Positions 25,116-35,723 of a stretch of 64,000 bases of DNA are shown here, piece by piece; position 1 is the first letter of the stretch, and each line of letters begins with the position of its first letter. Under the pieces are notes generated by a model that searched no databases, had not been told where the DNA came from, and saw nothing but the letters and a program-made list of their open reading frames with translations. The stretch lies in the NCBI GenBank assembly GCA_022393335.1, contig JAJEKB010020242.1, positions 53,770 to 117,769 of the forward strand, written 5' to 3'. Origin of the DNA: Macrotrachela quadricornifera. Taxonomy: Eukaryota > Rotifera > Eurotatoria > Philodinida > Philodinidae. The translations under genes and the position numbers were made by a program.

Positions 25116-25637
25116 GGACAGAGCATACGATGGTAATTAGGTCGAAAAACTGGTATTTGAAACCAAAGATCATATATGTAATACTTGAAATTTGATTTGA
25201 AGTATTCAACTAATCAAATATTCACGTATTCAACTATTCAAGTATTAAAAGAGGAAGAGGGGGAACTTCATTTATTGAATAACTGAATACTTGAATACTT
25301 AAATTCAATTTTCAAGTTTGACACTACTGACAAAGACCCAGTTTTTGTTCGATAATCCTCTTCGAAATTGAGACCATGCGATTCAGAATGAAATTCTGCA
25401 TCTAACCCAAGTAATTTTAGAAATAACTCCCCAGTTAATATAGCAAATTCAGACAAGAAGGGTCGAATATAGTGCTAACTTCACATGCGTTTAATTGGAT
25501 TTCTTTTTTCGTTGATTGTTGACTGTCTCCACCCCTCATTCATTTTTTTTCTGTTCTTTTTGATTTTTATTTAGAACAAAATTCGGTATAATATAAGTGT
25601 CAAGGTATTTTTTTTCTTCTTTTATTGTTGCTTGCAG

Positions 25638-26227
25638 TAACTGATGAATGGAAATCGATCTTGACGACAAAGCAGAATCATATTACTGTTCTTCCAATGG
25701 GAATATTTCATGATCGTAAGCGAATAGTATAAATATATTGTTACTAAAAGAATTTCTAACAGTCTGTTAGTTACAAAAAAAATTATCGGAAGATTTCTTG
25801 ACGAAAAATAAGAATGCTATATACGATGTTTGAACTACATCAACGGGCACGACGTCAGCTCGTTGAATCGAATATTGGAAGCAACAAAAAAGTTGTCAAA
25901 CCATCTTTTCAAGCACAAGGAAATAATAACAATTTGTATGTGTGGACAGATGAAGCTGATTTGGATGTGAAATCAGATGGATTGAAAACATCTAATACAA
26001 TGCTTAAAGATGGTAGTGGTCTTATTGGTGCACCATCCAGATTCTTGAATAATATTCTAGAACATTGGATAATTTCTTTAGTATTCATCACAATCATTCT
26101 TGTGTTGCTTTTGTTAATATGTTGCATTATTCGTTATTATTGTTGTGGTAAACGAAAACCTCTACCAAAAGTAAAAGATTGCAAATACCCATTATTATCT
26201 TGCACAAATCAAACAGATGGACGATAA
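25638..26227 (+). CDS. Single-pass membrane protein, start uncertain
   Basis: The clear part is 25814-26227, a 137-codon frame with a hydrophilic extracellular region (SDGLKTSNTMLKDGSGLIG), one helix at about aa 85-107 (WIISLVFITIILVLLLLICC) and a Cys/Lys-rich cytosolic tail ending TNQTDGR. An acceptor-like AG at 25811-25812 sits just before its ATG. An upstream candidate exon, 25638-25715, follows TTGCTTGCAG, reads TDEWKSILTTKQNHITVLPM and ends at a GTAAGC donor. However, its phase (1) does not match the phase (2) needed at 25813, so either a small exon is missing or the protein starts at 25814. Possibly the C-terminal part of a larger receptor. No family recognised. Confidence 0.5.
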
Positions 26228-27634
26228 ATCATAGAAATAAACACTCAAAAGAAATATCGTCAGTGAATTTTTTAGCAGTTGTTATAACTGATTCTAAACA
26301 ATATTTTTTTTCTCATGTTATACTAATTAATGCATTGTAATAAATACAAAACTTCAATCAACGCAAGAATCTTGAGGGTGAGGGTGAGTTCAATAGAATA
26401 AATCACCACTCTCCGGTTTTCCAGTTCAGTTTAATGAATTCGATGATTAGATAGTATATCAATCTGCATAATAAAATTTTGAAAATTTCGAAATTTTTAA
26501 GAGAGTTTCAGGTATTTTACAAGTTTAAAATAGCAGCAGTTGGTGAGTGTTTAACTATGGAGAGCAAAATTCGGAGAAAAATTTATCAGTATTTTTGCTT
26601 TTAGTGATTTAGATGATGAACGTATAGTTATTAGTGGAATAGATTCCAGAAAAAATTTATGCATTGTAGTAAAATCTACGATCCAAAATAGGAAATATCT
26701 CGTTTTACGGAGTAAATCAAAGTAGATCAATACTATGTAGAGTATTGTAGTCGGATTGATGAATATTTAATGAGAATGATGGTTTTTTGGAAAACTTGGA
26801 TAGTAATATATTGAAATTTATTTCATTTAGTATGATATAGCACCATGGAACTATTCAGATAGGAAGTCGATACTCAGTAATCAAGCTGATTATGCTGTGC
26901 ATTCAAATGTGTCGTGATTGCTCAATATTCAGCTCTTTGAATTGTTTGTATAATTATCATCGCTATTAGAAGCATATTGATAAAACTTAAGAAAGATGCA
27001 ACAGGATTTCGCGCGTGAATGGGAGAGTTTATAGTGATTAGTGCGATTAGCAATTAAGTAGATTAATATTTAATGAGAAATTATTTCCATGAAAAGGATT
27101 TAATCAATAGTCTGAAACGTCCTTTCATCTTTTTAATGCTGATGTGTCTTATACTGGATTTGATTTTCGATAAGTATCGTTTCTATTAACACATTTTTTT
27201 CTATTGCTACGTATGTGCACAAAAACAGTTAAGATTTTATGTTGTTTTACATTATATTATTGGCTCGATTTATTAACATTTTAGTTTTGATCGATCTTTT
27301 GAGAGGAAACAGTTTTACAGATCGTAGGGTCAAGTAAAAATTCTGTGCTAAAACTTATAGTTCGCAACCATACAGAAGAATCGAAAAGGTTGAGAAAACA
27401 CTGAGAAAGGTCATTTTTTAATTCCTTGAGACAATTGGATCTCTATCTAGACATGTCATAGGTCTGAATTCTTCTAGACTTTTCGTAATCTCATTGAACC
27501 CTGCTTGTACTCAAAATATAGGCTCAAATGACGTCCGGGCTCATAAACCGAAAGCAAACATAATTTTTTATTTTATTTCAATTTTTTCTCATTGGAAGAA
27601 GTAATGTCAGCCTATCATATTGTTGTATAGACCA
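26228..27634. other. AT-rich non-coding stretch
   Basis: No coding exon recognised. A short CTTGAGGGTGAGGGTGAG tract lies near 26370, similar to the one near 3314. Confidence 0.5.
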
Positions 27635-28281
27635 CTTGAATAAATAGAGCATCTTTTGTTCTATCTTTCTTTGCTATTCACTCACTATTCAACTCACATC
27701 ATAGCAATAAAATTTCGATAAAAACTGTTTTCTGTTGAAAACTAGCTGATAGCATTAGATCATAGTGGGGATGGAACAGTTTTGTATTTCATTTTATTAT
27801 TAATTAGTAAGTTGTGTTAAAAAAACAAAATATACAAGCACAAAATGCAGTGTAAGAAGCTCTACAATTTACAAAGAACAATTATAAAAAGATGGGATAG
27901 AAAAAAAATGAATTCATCTTTCACTATAAAACAATCCGTATTTTTGCAACGTCGAAATTTGGTCGCTTAGAGTTTTAGCCATTTTGAAAATAAATAGTAC
28001 AATTATAAAATGAGCCATCCTTTTTATAAATTGTAGAGCTTTTCACGCTGCGTCTTATGCTTGTATATTTTGTTTTTTTTTAATATAACCTAGTAAGTGA
28101 TAATAAAATCAAATATAAAAGTGTCTCATTCATTTTTGTCACACTCATTATGATCAAAATGATACCAGCTAGTTCTCAATAGAAAACAGTTTTTATCAAA
28201 ATTTTATCATAAATTATATTAATTGAATAGTGATCAATTAGAATAGAAAGATAGAGCGAAAGTCACTCTATCTGTTCACGA
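27635..28281. mobile_element. Outer MITE with ~110-bp TIRs, interrupted by an inner MITE
   Basis: The left arm (about 27646-27757: TTCTATCTTTCTTTGC, then CGATAAAAACTGTTTTCTG and AACTAGCTGATA) is the imperfect reverse complement of the right arm (about 28160-28272: ACCAGCTAGTTCTCAATAGA, then AAAACAGTTTTTATC and AGAAAGATAGAGC). Without the inner insertion (27813-28090) the element would be about 360 bp. No coding capacity; ends approximate. Confidence 0.65.
27813..28090. mobile_element. Inner MITE, 278 bp, with candidate 8-bp TSD
   Basis: Terminal inverted repeats of about 70 bp (AAAACAAAATATACAAGC at left, GCTTGTATATTTTGTTTT at right, then AAGCTCTACAATTTA paired with TAAATTGTAGAGCTT). Flanked on both sides by TAGTAAGT (27805-27812 and 28091-28098), a perfect 8-bp candidate target duplication, suggesting a hAT-type mobiliser. 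Inserted inside the outer MITE. A decayed relative lies at 20995-21180. Confidence 0.7.
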
Positions 28282-28782
28282 AAAAAAAGAAATTACAAGA
28301 AAATAAAGATAAAATAATCCTTATTAATTACTATTAACATCTCTTTAAAAAGAATAACAATGAATAGAATTATAATCATAACAAAGTTTAATTTATTTTG
28401 AAAAAACAAAATTCAAAAATAATATGTAAATTTCATTTTTTTATTAGATGAGACATCCTTTGCAATCATGTTCATGTTATCTAATACATTACCTTATTCT
28501 TTATTCATCGTCTTATGCATAATTTAATAAGTTTACAAAAATATTTAGTTAGGTTTAAGGCAAGTTTTGGGATAAATTCATAATTTTGATTAGTTTCTTT
28601 TCATATCGATGAATAATCAAATCATACATCTTATTAAACGCAACCTCGAGTTATTCTAAACACTTTTTAATCTTCTTTCTCTTTCTGTAATTGTGAAGAT
28701 ATAATTGTATCGAATTTTTATTTTTGCTTTTTATCATTGAGATCCTTTCAATTTATTGTACAATATATTCTTTTCTTTCAAG

Positions 28783-28790
28783 TATAAATA
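28783..28790 (+). promoter_or_regulatory. TATA-box candidate
   Basis: TATAAATA lies 46-53 bp upstream of the ATG at 28836, a suitable place for a short 5' leader. An upstream ATG at 28795 opens a 13-codon frame whose TAA overlaps the main ATG by one base (TAATG), but a start about 30 bp after the TATA would exclude it from the transcript. Confidence 0.5.
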
Positions 28791-28835
28791 CAAGATGAAT
28801 CTTACCCATATTAATAAAAACCTTCTGTGTCACTA

Positions 28836-29510
28836 ATGTATCAAATTCTAGCTACACTGTCTTGTGTGATATTTGTCATTGGTATAAATGGATCTTCACT
28901 TAAATTGTCAACATCGATTAGTGATGATGCTAATGAATTAACTCCACTATTAGAAGAATATTCGTCATTAAAACCTGCTGCATTTTTTATTTCTCGACCA
29001 TTGATAATATGTAAATTCATAAAAGATTGTTGTGGACCTGAAGAACAATTAAAAGCTATATCACTCATGTCTTCATCAACATGGGACGATCGTACCATGA
29101 CTTTTCCAGATGTCATAAAGACATGTACTAATTCAACTGTATTAGATAAAACAGATAAATCTTGTCCATCATTAGAAAAATTTCGTGCTATACCTAAATT
29201 TTATCAATTAAATGATCCTGCTATTGATCAATTTTTTGATTTAATAAGTAAAAATCATGAAAAAAATCGTCCAATAGAGAAACTATTGATTCAAATCCAA
29301 GATTCTTGCGATAATTATGAATACTATGCTCATTTATGCTTAATGGATAAAAAATCTACAAAAATATGTGTTGGTAAAGCTCTTCAAAACTTCCATGATT
29401 TTCTAGGTAATAAAGATTATTCTGAATTCATCATTCAAATTAAACAAAGTTTTATTGATATTAATCGACAATTGAATAAACTTTCTCTTGATAATACAAA
29501 TACAAATTAA
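28836..29510 (+). CDS. Secreted Cys-containing protein, 224 aa
   Basis: Single-exon frame from ATG 28836 to TAA. The N-terminus is a classic signal peptide (MYQILATLSCVIFVIGINGS), followed by a hydrophilic, mostly helical-looking region with about nine cysteines (CKFIKDCCG, KTCTNS, KSCPS, DSCDNY, HLCL, KICVG) suggesting disulfides. There is no membrane helix or retention signal, so it is probably secreted. The frame is open three codons further upstream (from 28827), but only from a GTG; the ATG at 28836 fits the signal peptide. A TATA box precedes it. No domain recognised. Confidence 0.7.
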   Translation: MYQILATLSCVIFVIGINGSSLKLSTSISDDANELTPLLEEYSSLKPAAFFISRPLIICKFIKDCCGPEEQLKAISLMSSSTWDDRTMTFPDVIKTCTNSTVLDKTDKSCPSLEKFRAIPKFYQLNDPAIDQFFDLISKNHEKNRPIEKLLIQIQDSCDNYEYYAHLCLMDKKSTKICVGKALQNFHDFLGNKDYSEFIIQIKQSFIDINRQLNKLSLDNTNTN

Positions 29511-30017
29511 CATGTCTATCTAATTATTTTCTATGAATGAAACAAAATGAAAAATTCAATTTTATTCTTATCTATAACTGAATTCTCATTGCATCAATTA
29601 GAACACAATAAAATAAACAATCTGATTTTTATTCAAATGAAGAAAAATTTAAAATTGTTTGTATGATATTTGTGATGATAATTCTTTTCTTTTTGTTTAT
29701 GATAAATATAAAAATTTTGTGAACGTAATTAGATAAAATTGTCGAAAAGAAATCGATGAAGCAATATAATATTTGAAAGAATTAATCAAAAAAGATTAAC
29801 AAATCATTCAATTGAATTTTTTTTAAAGTAAACTGATGAGTATGACATTCTGAGAGATGCAGATTTTTTGAAAGAGGTATCTCATTTGATAGGAATACGT
29901 TTTTCATCTCATCCTGTGCAATACATCCTTAGTAAGAAAATCGTTAATAATCCTGGGACTTTTAATCAAAGAAGTGGACGAGTTCAATCTAGACGTCGTT
30001 CTCATCATCGAACTTTA

Positions 30018-30330
30018 CGTAGATGGTTAGAAAGAGAACGAAATAAATGGTAGTTCATTGGAGCCAAGTCAGGAGAATAAAGTGGATGAGGAATGGTAAT
30101 CCATCCAAGCTTCAATAATTTTTTGCACGTCGACTTTGCAACGTGAAGTCTCGCGTTATCATGCAAATAGTAAAATCGATTCTGCTTTTCCTTGAATTTT
30201 TCGGCAACCTGGTCCAATTGCTGACAATAGAGATCGACAGTAACGATACAACCGTTTGGAAGAATTTTCCAGTGAATAATTTCATTGACTCCGTACTAAA
30301 CGCTCAACATCAGGTTCTTGGGGCATATAT
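30018..30330 (-). pseudogene. Mariner transposase fragment (dead)
   Basis: The minus-strand reading matches the C-terminal half of a mariner DD34D transposase: MLSV, stop, YGVNEIIHW, then LHDNARLHVAKSTCKKLL and HPLYSPDLAPMNYHLFRSLS. Two lesions are visible. A TAG replaces the usual Trp after MLSV, and the third catalytic Asp (SPDLAPxDY) is Asn (APMNYH). The N-terminal half and the extreme C-terminus are missing, and no terminal repeats are present. A plus-strand frame ending at 30053 runs into this fragment and is partly its shadow. Confidence 0.8.
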
Positions 30331-30345
30331 AATAATGAGTAAGAA

Positions 30346-32531
30346 GTTGGGAAAGTGAGAGTTTCTCTATTGTTGCTGAAGTGATCCGAATTACCCTAAC
30401 TGAGTATGAAAATATCTGATTGAAATTCTTCTTTCATCTGACAGGAATAGAGAATGTATGGTCGTATTAAATAGAATATCCGATTAAAAAAACAAAAGAC
30501 ATGAAAATAATAAAAAGACTTTCTTATCTACAATATAATCAGAATAAATTATACTTGTTATATTCTTAATAAAAAAATCCAATTTTCAATAAAGAAAACT
30601 AAAGTAAAATAATTTAGTTGATTTGTATTATGGTAGACATGACTCTATTTATCATAAAATATAATCATAGTTCTAATTTAGTATAGTTTTACGCACTTTT
30701 CTTTGTTCTAACGACAACATACATGTAAGACAGATTACAATTACACATATATAGTTTCATTCTATTAAGTGTTATCTCACGAAATTCAAAATATAAGTGA
30801 CAAAATAGATGCGTTTCTCTTTTTTCTTTCTTATTGAAACATCTCCTATATGGTGATGTATGATGACATCAAATCAGTTTGAAACCAATGAGATCGAAGT
30901 AGTGAAAGAAGTGAATATCAGTTAAAAATAATGCGTGAGATTTTAGAAGGTTTGAAAACAAAGAAAATAAACCTTTAAATCTTTTATATTTTATCACTAT
31001 TAAATATTTTTGTGACGATGCAACTGATCTGACTTTGGCAGAAATCAAAAATTCTTTTGCACTTTTAAATAATTCTTTTGAACCTTAACGAAGAAGATCA
31101 TAGATAGCGATGAATTTGAGTGTTATTCCAATAGGTCTTTTTCTGTATAATATCGTATTGAATGTTGAAATAATGTTTAAAAATGCATACGCTTGTTTGT
31201 GGCTTATCAAAGTATGCTGACTGTATCTTATATTGCGGTACCACATGAAATTTGGAACAAAGTTTATCTATACAATAATATTGTCATTTTAACTAAATTT
31301 CAATTTGTAATGTATACATGAAAAATGTCTCGTAGTGTATATTATGTTCAAAAGTAAATTCTTGATTTAAGTATTAAATTCTCTATACATTATGAATGAC
31401 ATTGAAATATGATTTTTACATTTAACAATCAAATCTATTGGATCAAAAACAGAATTCAAAACATAATCTGAGACTACATGTTAAGAATAGATTTTTCTTC
31501 GAGTTAATTTGGTGTCTATTTGCATTATCAAACGTTCAATTTAATTTTATTCTAATAGATATTTAATTTGATTTAATCTATTTAGAATATAGATGACTGT
31601 TTTGCCTTTATGTAATACTGATTGGAAGAAAATCTTTCTTATTCATCATGAACATCATTCTTTCATACAACATCGATTCAATGTCAATTTTTGATAAAGT
31701 TCTGTATTCATATGAATGCATATAAATGAAAATATGTCAACTAAGCAAAATAAGACATAATCATTATCTAGTTACTTTAAGATCATGTTCGAAACTATTG
31801 TATTAATCAAGTCCAATCTGAATTAAACATTCAATATTAAAGGTAAAAAAAATGAAAAATACCTTAATCTTATAATCTATCTTATACTGTATATGCTCAT
31901 TTTTAGGCATTGCAAAAATGTTTAAAAATAAATTAAGATAGAGTAGAAAATTCTGAAACACCTCATTATTTATTCATTATATAGGTAAGAGATAAATATT
32001 TGTAATTCATCATTGAATACATATATAATATTACGTAGTGACAATAAAATATACGAATGAATGATAATTATAATTAACAAATATCATTGATGATATGATT
32101 TTCTACTTCCTTTTCATCGTTTTGTTTTGTGTATTAATAAGAAATAAAACGTCAAAATAACTATATAATATGATGAAAGAGATTAAATTAATAGAAATGA
32201 GTCATTTGTATGTATTACCTGTACGCATATTTTTTTCACATAGATATCATCATCCAATAAATATAAGGACCGACTTAGAAGAAATAATCATTTGACATAA
32301 ATAATAAATAATTGCGTCAAAAAACATATATCATAAAAAGGAAGTACTAGAATAAAATTCAATGAATAATATATATCATACTTCCGCATTCGGAGTAATA
32401 ATACTTCAATGAGTACTATATATATATGTGATTGACTTACGAATAATAAATAAGGATATAGCATTATATATCAATAGATAATAAGATTTATCGTATTTAT
32501 TCATACTGATAAAATAATACTTCATTGAAAC
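30346..32531. other. AT-rich non-coding stretch
   Basis: No exon recognised; stops are dense in all frames. The last part, from about 32390, contains tandem TA runs upstream of the small gene at 32532. Confidence 0.5.
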
Positions 32532-32795
32532 ATGTATGGTGGATTTTATTATGTTGATCCAGTAATGTATGAGTTAGCCACTGATTTGTGGATTGACCAA
32601 AATATTCCTGGAGGATTAGATAGTAAGTTAATTTTTATTTTAATATAATAAAAAAATTGAAAATATAATTTAGGTCCTCTTGGTCAAATGTATGATAATA
32701 TGTTGGGTGGAAATCCAAATCCAACAATTGGTCAAAGGATGTTTCCATATGTAGGTGGTGGATATTATGGTTTTCCATATATTAGATATTATTAA
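32532..32795 (+). CDS. Two-exon small Gly/Tyr-rich protein, 70 aa
   Basis: Exon 1 (32532-32622) starts MYGGFYYVDPVMYELATDLW and ends in phase 1. A 51-nt intron (32623-32673, GTAAGT..TTTAG) joins exon 2 (32674-32795), which reads PLGQMYDNMLGGNPNPTIGQ and ends with a Gly/Tyr-rich tail (GGGYYGFPYIRYY) before TAA. The lengths add to exactly 71 codons including the stop, and the intron has the size and splice sites of the others in this window, which is the main evidence that it is real. No signal peptide. Low complexity and GYG repeats recall small anhydrin-like or structural peptides, but function is unknown. Confidence 0.65.
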
Positions 32796-33959
32796 ATACT
32801 GAAAGAAAAAATATGGCTTGAAATATTTTTTTTATTTATTTATTCAAGAATCATAATTAATAAATTTTAAGAAAATACTAAAGTAATGATAGAAATTTAT
32901 TGATTCTTAACTTTGATGATAGATTTTCATTTATAATCGAAATTTTCTTTGTTTTTGTTATAGAACGAAAAAATATATTTCGTTTACAAATGTAAAATGA
33001 AAAAAAGCATTTTGTATATTGGTGATTATTTTATCGAATTTGTTATTAAAATTTCGCTTTATCTTTTAAAACTTTATATTTTAATATTTAAGATAATTAG
33101 CTCTATTGTTACATTAGAAGAAATGTTAAATGTGATAGTAAAAATTTAAAGAGAGCTCAAACTCATAAAAATTTCGATTTTTTTACGTCGATGTTTATCT
33201 AAGGAAGTAGAGATGATAAAGACAATCATTAATATAAATATGCATTCTTTTGATCTAATGGCTACTTCTCATTTGTGAACATACAAAAAATCAAGTTTAA
33301 ATTAAATAACTTCTTTCAAATTGAAAGTTGACAAAACGTGAGTGTGTTACCTGCGGACAAGCAGATATATAAATAATTCTATCAAAGTTGTTACTCTTTA
33401 TTTATTATAGTCCTATGATAGAAAGTAAAAAAAGTAGGACATATGTCCCACCGTTCGTTAAAGGACTAAATAATCTTATAAGCAATTTTATTTGTCTATA
33501 ATCACTTGCAAAACATGAATACGTATTTAATATTTGAAGATGAACTAAAAAATTATTTTTTATTAATTCAACAGCAATTTTTAAAGAAGATTATCTTGAT
33601 TTGCTCTATCTATAGAGAAATCGCATCATTTCTTTTTGTTTATTCTTTGTATTTACATTTGTCCTTCAATTACGCATCCAATGTGTGACCGAGGAATATA
33701 ATTATTTTGATTAATTTCTTCTTTATTTTTGAATTCTAAGTCATTATTAATGGTTTCTAATTTGAATCGAAAGCTTCATAATGGTGGTAAAATTTCGGTG
33801 CAATCATCAAAGAATTATTTACTGAAACTTGATTTTATTAATGCGATAGCAACTTATCCAGAGAGAGATTTGAAATTTTATTCGAATGATGATCTTGATA
33901 AACCATAGGTTAAAGTATTTATTTAAAAAAAAATTAAGAATACATACACATACTAGAGG
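32796..33959. other. Mostly non-coding; one short coding-like frame
   Basis: No clear gene. A 52-codon frame at 33750-33908 (MVSNLNRKLHNGGKISVQSS..., ending DDLDKP) has gene-like codons and ends next to a GTTAAAG donor-like site, so it could be an orphan exon. A GGACATATGTCC palindrome lies near 33438. Confidence 0.3.
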
Positions 33960-34624
33960 GTATATATCAATGACTTCTTCGATATTTACATTAGAAAACG
34001 GTATTTAAAAATAAAAGAGAATACTCAAGCTAAAAATAATTTTCATTTTTTTGACTGGAACATAACTAAAATACTAGTTAAACAAATATAAGTTTATAGA
34101 ACCTTTCTCTTTTCTGATTGGAATTTACTAAGATAAACTAAATTCAATAATGAAGTCTACAACTTTTTCGATTCCACTACTCAAATCGAACAGACACAGT
34201 CGCAAGCGATTATTTACGAAAAAAACGGAGATATGCAGTCTGTATATAATAAAAATATATACAGCGTAAAACGACCAGAAATGAATTCCAAATACGGAAG
34301 TCGTGCAATATTATGCATGTTATCAGAGATAAATCTTTCTCCTTCATATATTGATATATACGACTGCATATTATTGTATGTGGTCCTATAACATCATATG
34401 TTGAACTTTGTGACATATCAATGCAAAGTGATGAACAAACATTCAATGAACATTAAGTATTTTGTATCTTTAATTATTTTATTTAGCGAGAAAGGAAAAT
34501 ATGATAGTCGTATTTATTGATTTAAATAAATTTGAATTGATTAAGCTGTATTTAATATACTATAAAAAAGCAATAAAGTGAAAACGAAACCTTTTGAATG
34601 TCTTTCAGTAAAATTGATCGGACT

Positions 34625-35723
34625 TTATGCGACCATTGGAGCATATGTGACTATTCGCTTATTGTTGTGAAAAACACGAACACGATTGCTTCGAAAGTCC
34701 TCAGTGACTGGTGTTCCTTCTTTCAATCCAACTACATCAGTGAAACCCGTCTTTTCCTTGATAATTTTGATTGCTTCGTCAACATTTTTGCCAACTACTT
34801 CTGGAAACGTTTTTGGTATGGAACCACCACTCTTTTTTTTTACTGGTGTGCTTGGAGGAGATTCTAAAATTAAATTTTAAAAATAAATATTATTTCAAAA
34901 GTTAATTCGACGGTACAGATTCAGTATCATCATAAAATGATATACTAATCATACAAACATAATATCTCATAATTTTTTATTAATAATATTAAAAGTTTCT
35001 CAATCTTTATTTTCTATATTTTTGCTAATTGATATCTATGATAATATTTATTCAAGAGAATAGTTAGTGTTATGAATCAATGATATTTTGAAAAATTTTA
35101 ACAATACAATTCAACTATCGATCAAATCTAAGATCAGTTGAATTTTCTGAAATTTCTATTGTTCAACAATGTCTTAGTTATTCATAAAATGTCTTACTCT
35201 GAATGGCTATAACAGGTACATCAATTGTCTTTGTACGATCATTTCCCAATGGTTTGACACTAATCGATACATCATTTAAAAACAATAGAGTTTTTCCATC
35301 CTTGCCCTTAATAGTAACACTCATAGTGTAGGTATTACTTGTTGCATCATCAGGAAGACCCAGCGCTTTATTGCGACGTTTTGTTGCATCAGCAACATCT
35401 TTTGTTGTGTATCGCAATGTAAATGGTATTGGAAATTTTTTCACTCGTGATACCATTGTTTTTGCAACTGTCGTTGCTCCAACATCTTGCACTGATGTAT
35501 CTTGTATTTCGACATAGAGTTTAGCTCCACGCTCGATCTGTGGTGGCTTTTCTTTGGGAAAAGTCACTCGCCCAAGCAATGTTAACTTCTGATCACCTGA
35601 TGCAGCAACATTGGCAGCATCTGATTGAAGAAAAAAAATTAAAACTAATACATAATAAAAATAATTACCATTGATAGAAAAACCAAAGAACAAGAAAAGA
35701 AAGATCAATGATGTCTTTATCAT
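34625..35723 (-). CDS. Secreted YbaY-like + potato-inhibitor-I fusion, copy A (P1 = Glu)
   Basis: Predicted secreted protein of 238 aa in three exons: 35723-35669, 35620-35198, 34863-34625; introns 48 nt and 334 nt, both phase 1, all GT..AG. Exon 1 is a signal peptide (MIKTSLIFLFLFFGFSIN). Exon 2 is a beta-rich domain resembling the bacterial YbaY/YscW lipoprotein fold: GRVTFP, VEIQDTSVQDVGATTVAK, FPIPFTLRY, GKTLLFLND, TIDVPVIAIQ. Exon 3 is a potato inhibitor I/eglin domain: FPEVVGKNVDEA, then the reactive loop GTPVTE-DFRSNRVRVFHN, with predicted P1 Glu214 and P1' Asp215 and the loop-stabilising Arg220 and Arg222. Without splicing, an alternative stop lies just after exon 2 at about 35178; in this copy intron 1 is also open. 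Likely inhibits a serine protease outside the cell; Glu at P1 would suit an acidic-specific enzyme, or be inactive. Confidence 0.75.

Noticed and set aside
25647..25665. Hammerhead ribozyme core (CTGATGA...GAAA-like)
   Set aside because: CTGATGAATGGAAAT leaves no room for stem II and the flanks do not form stems I and III; the segment reads better as an exon.
28827..28835. Upstream start (GTG) for the secreted 224-aa protein
   Set aside because: The ATG at 28836 gives a clean signal peptide; a GTG start is not expected in an animal nuclear gene.
29868..30053. 61-codon plus-strand gene
   Set aside because: Its 3' part is the shadow of the mariner fragment and no start or upstream exon was found; the 5' part could be an orphan exon but evidence is too thin.
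34598..34880. Plus-strand frames opposite the inhibitor exon in copies A, B and C
   Set aside because: They are shadows: the minus strand encodes the conserved eglin-like domain with matching splice sites in all three copies.
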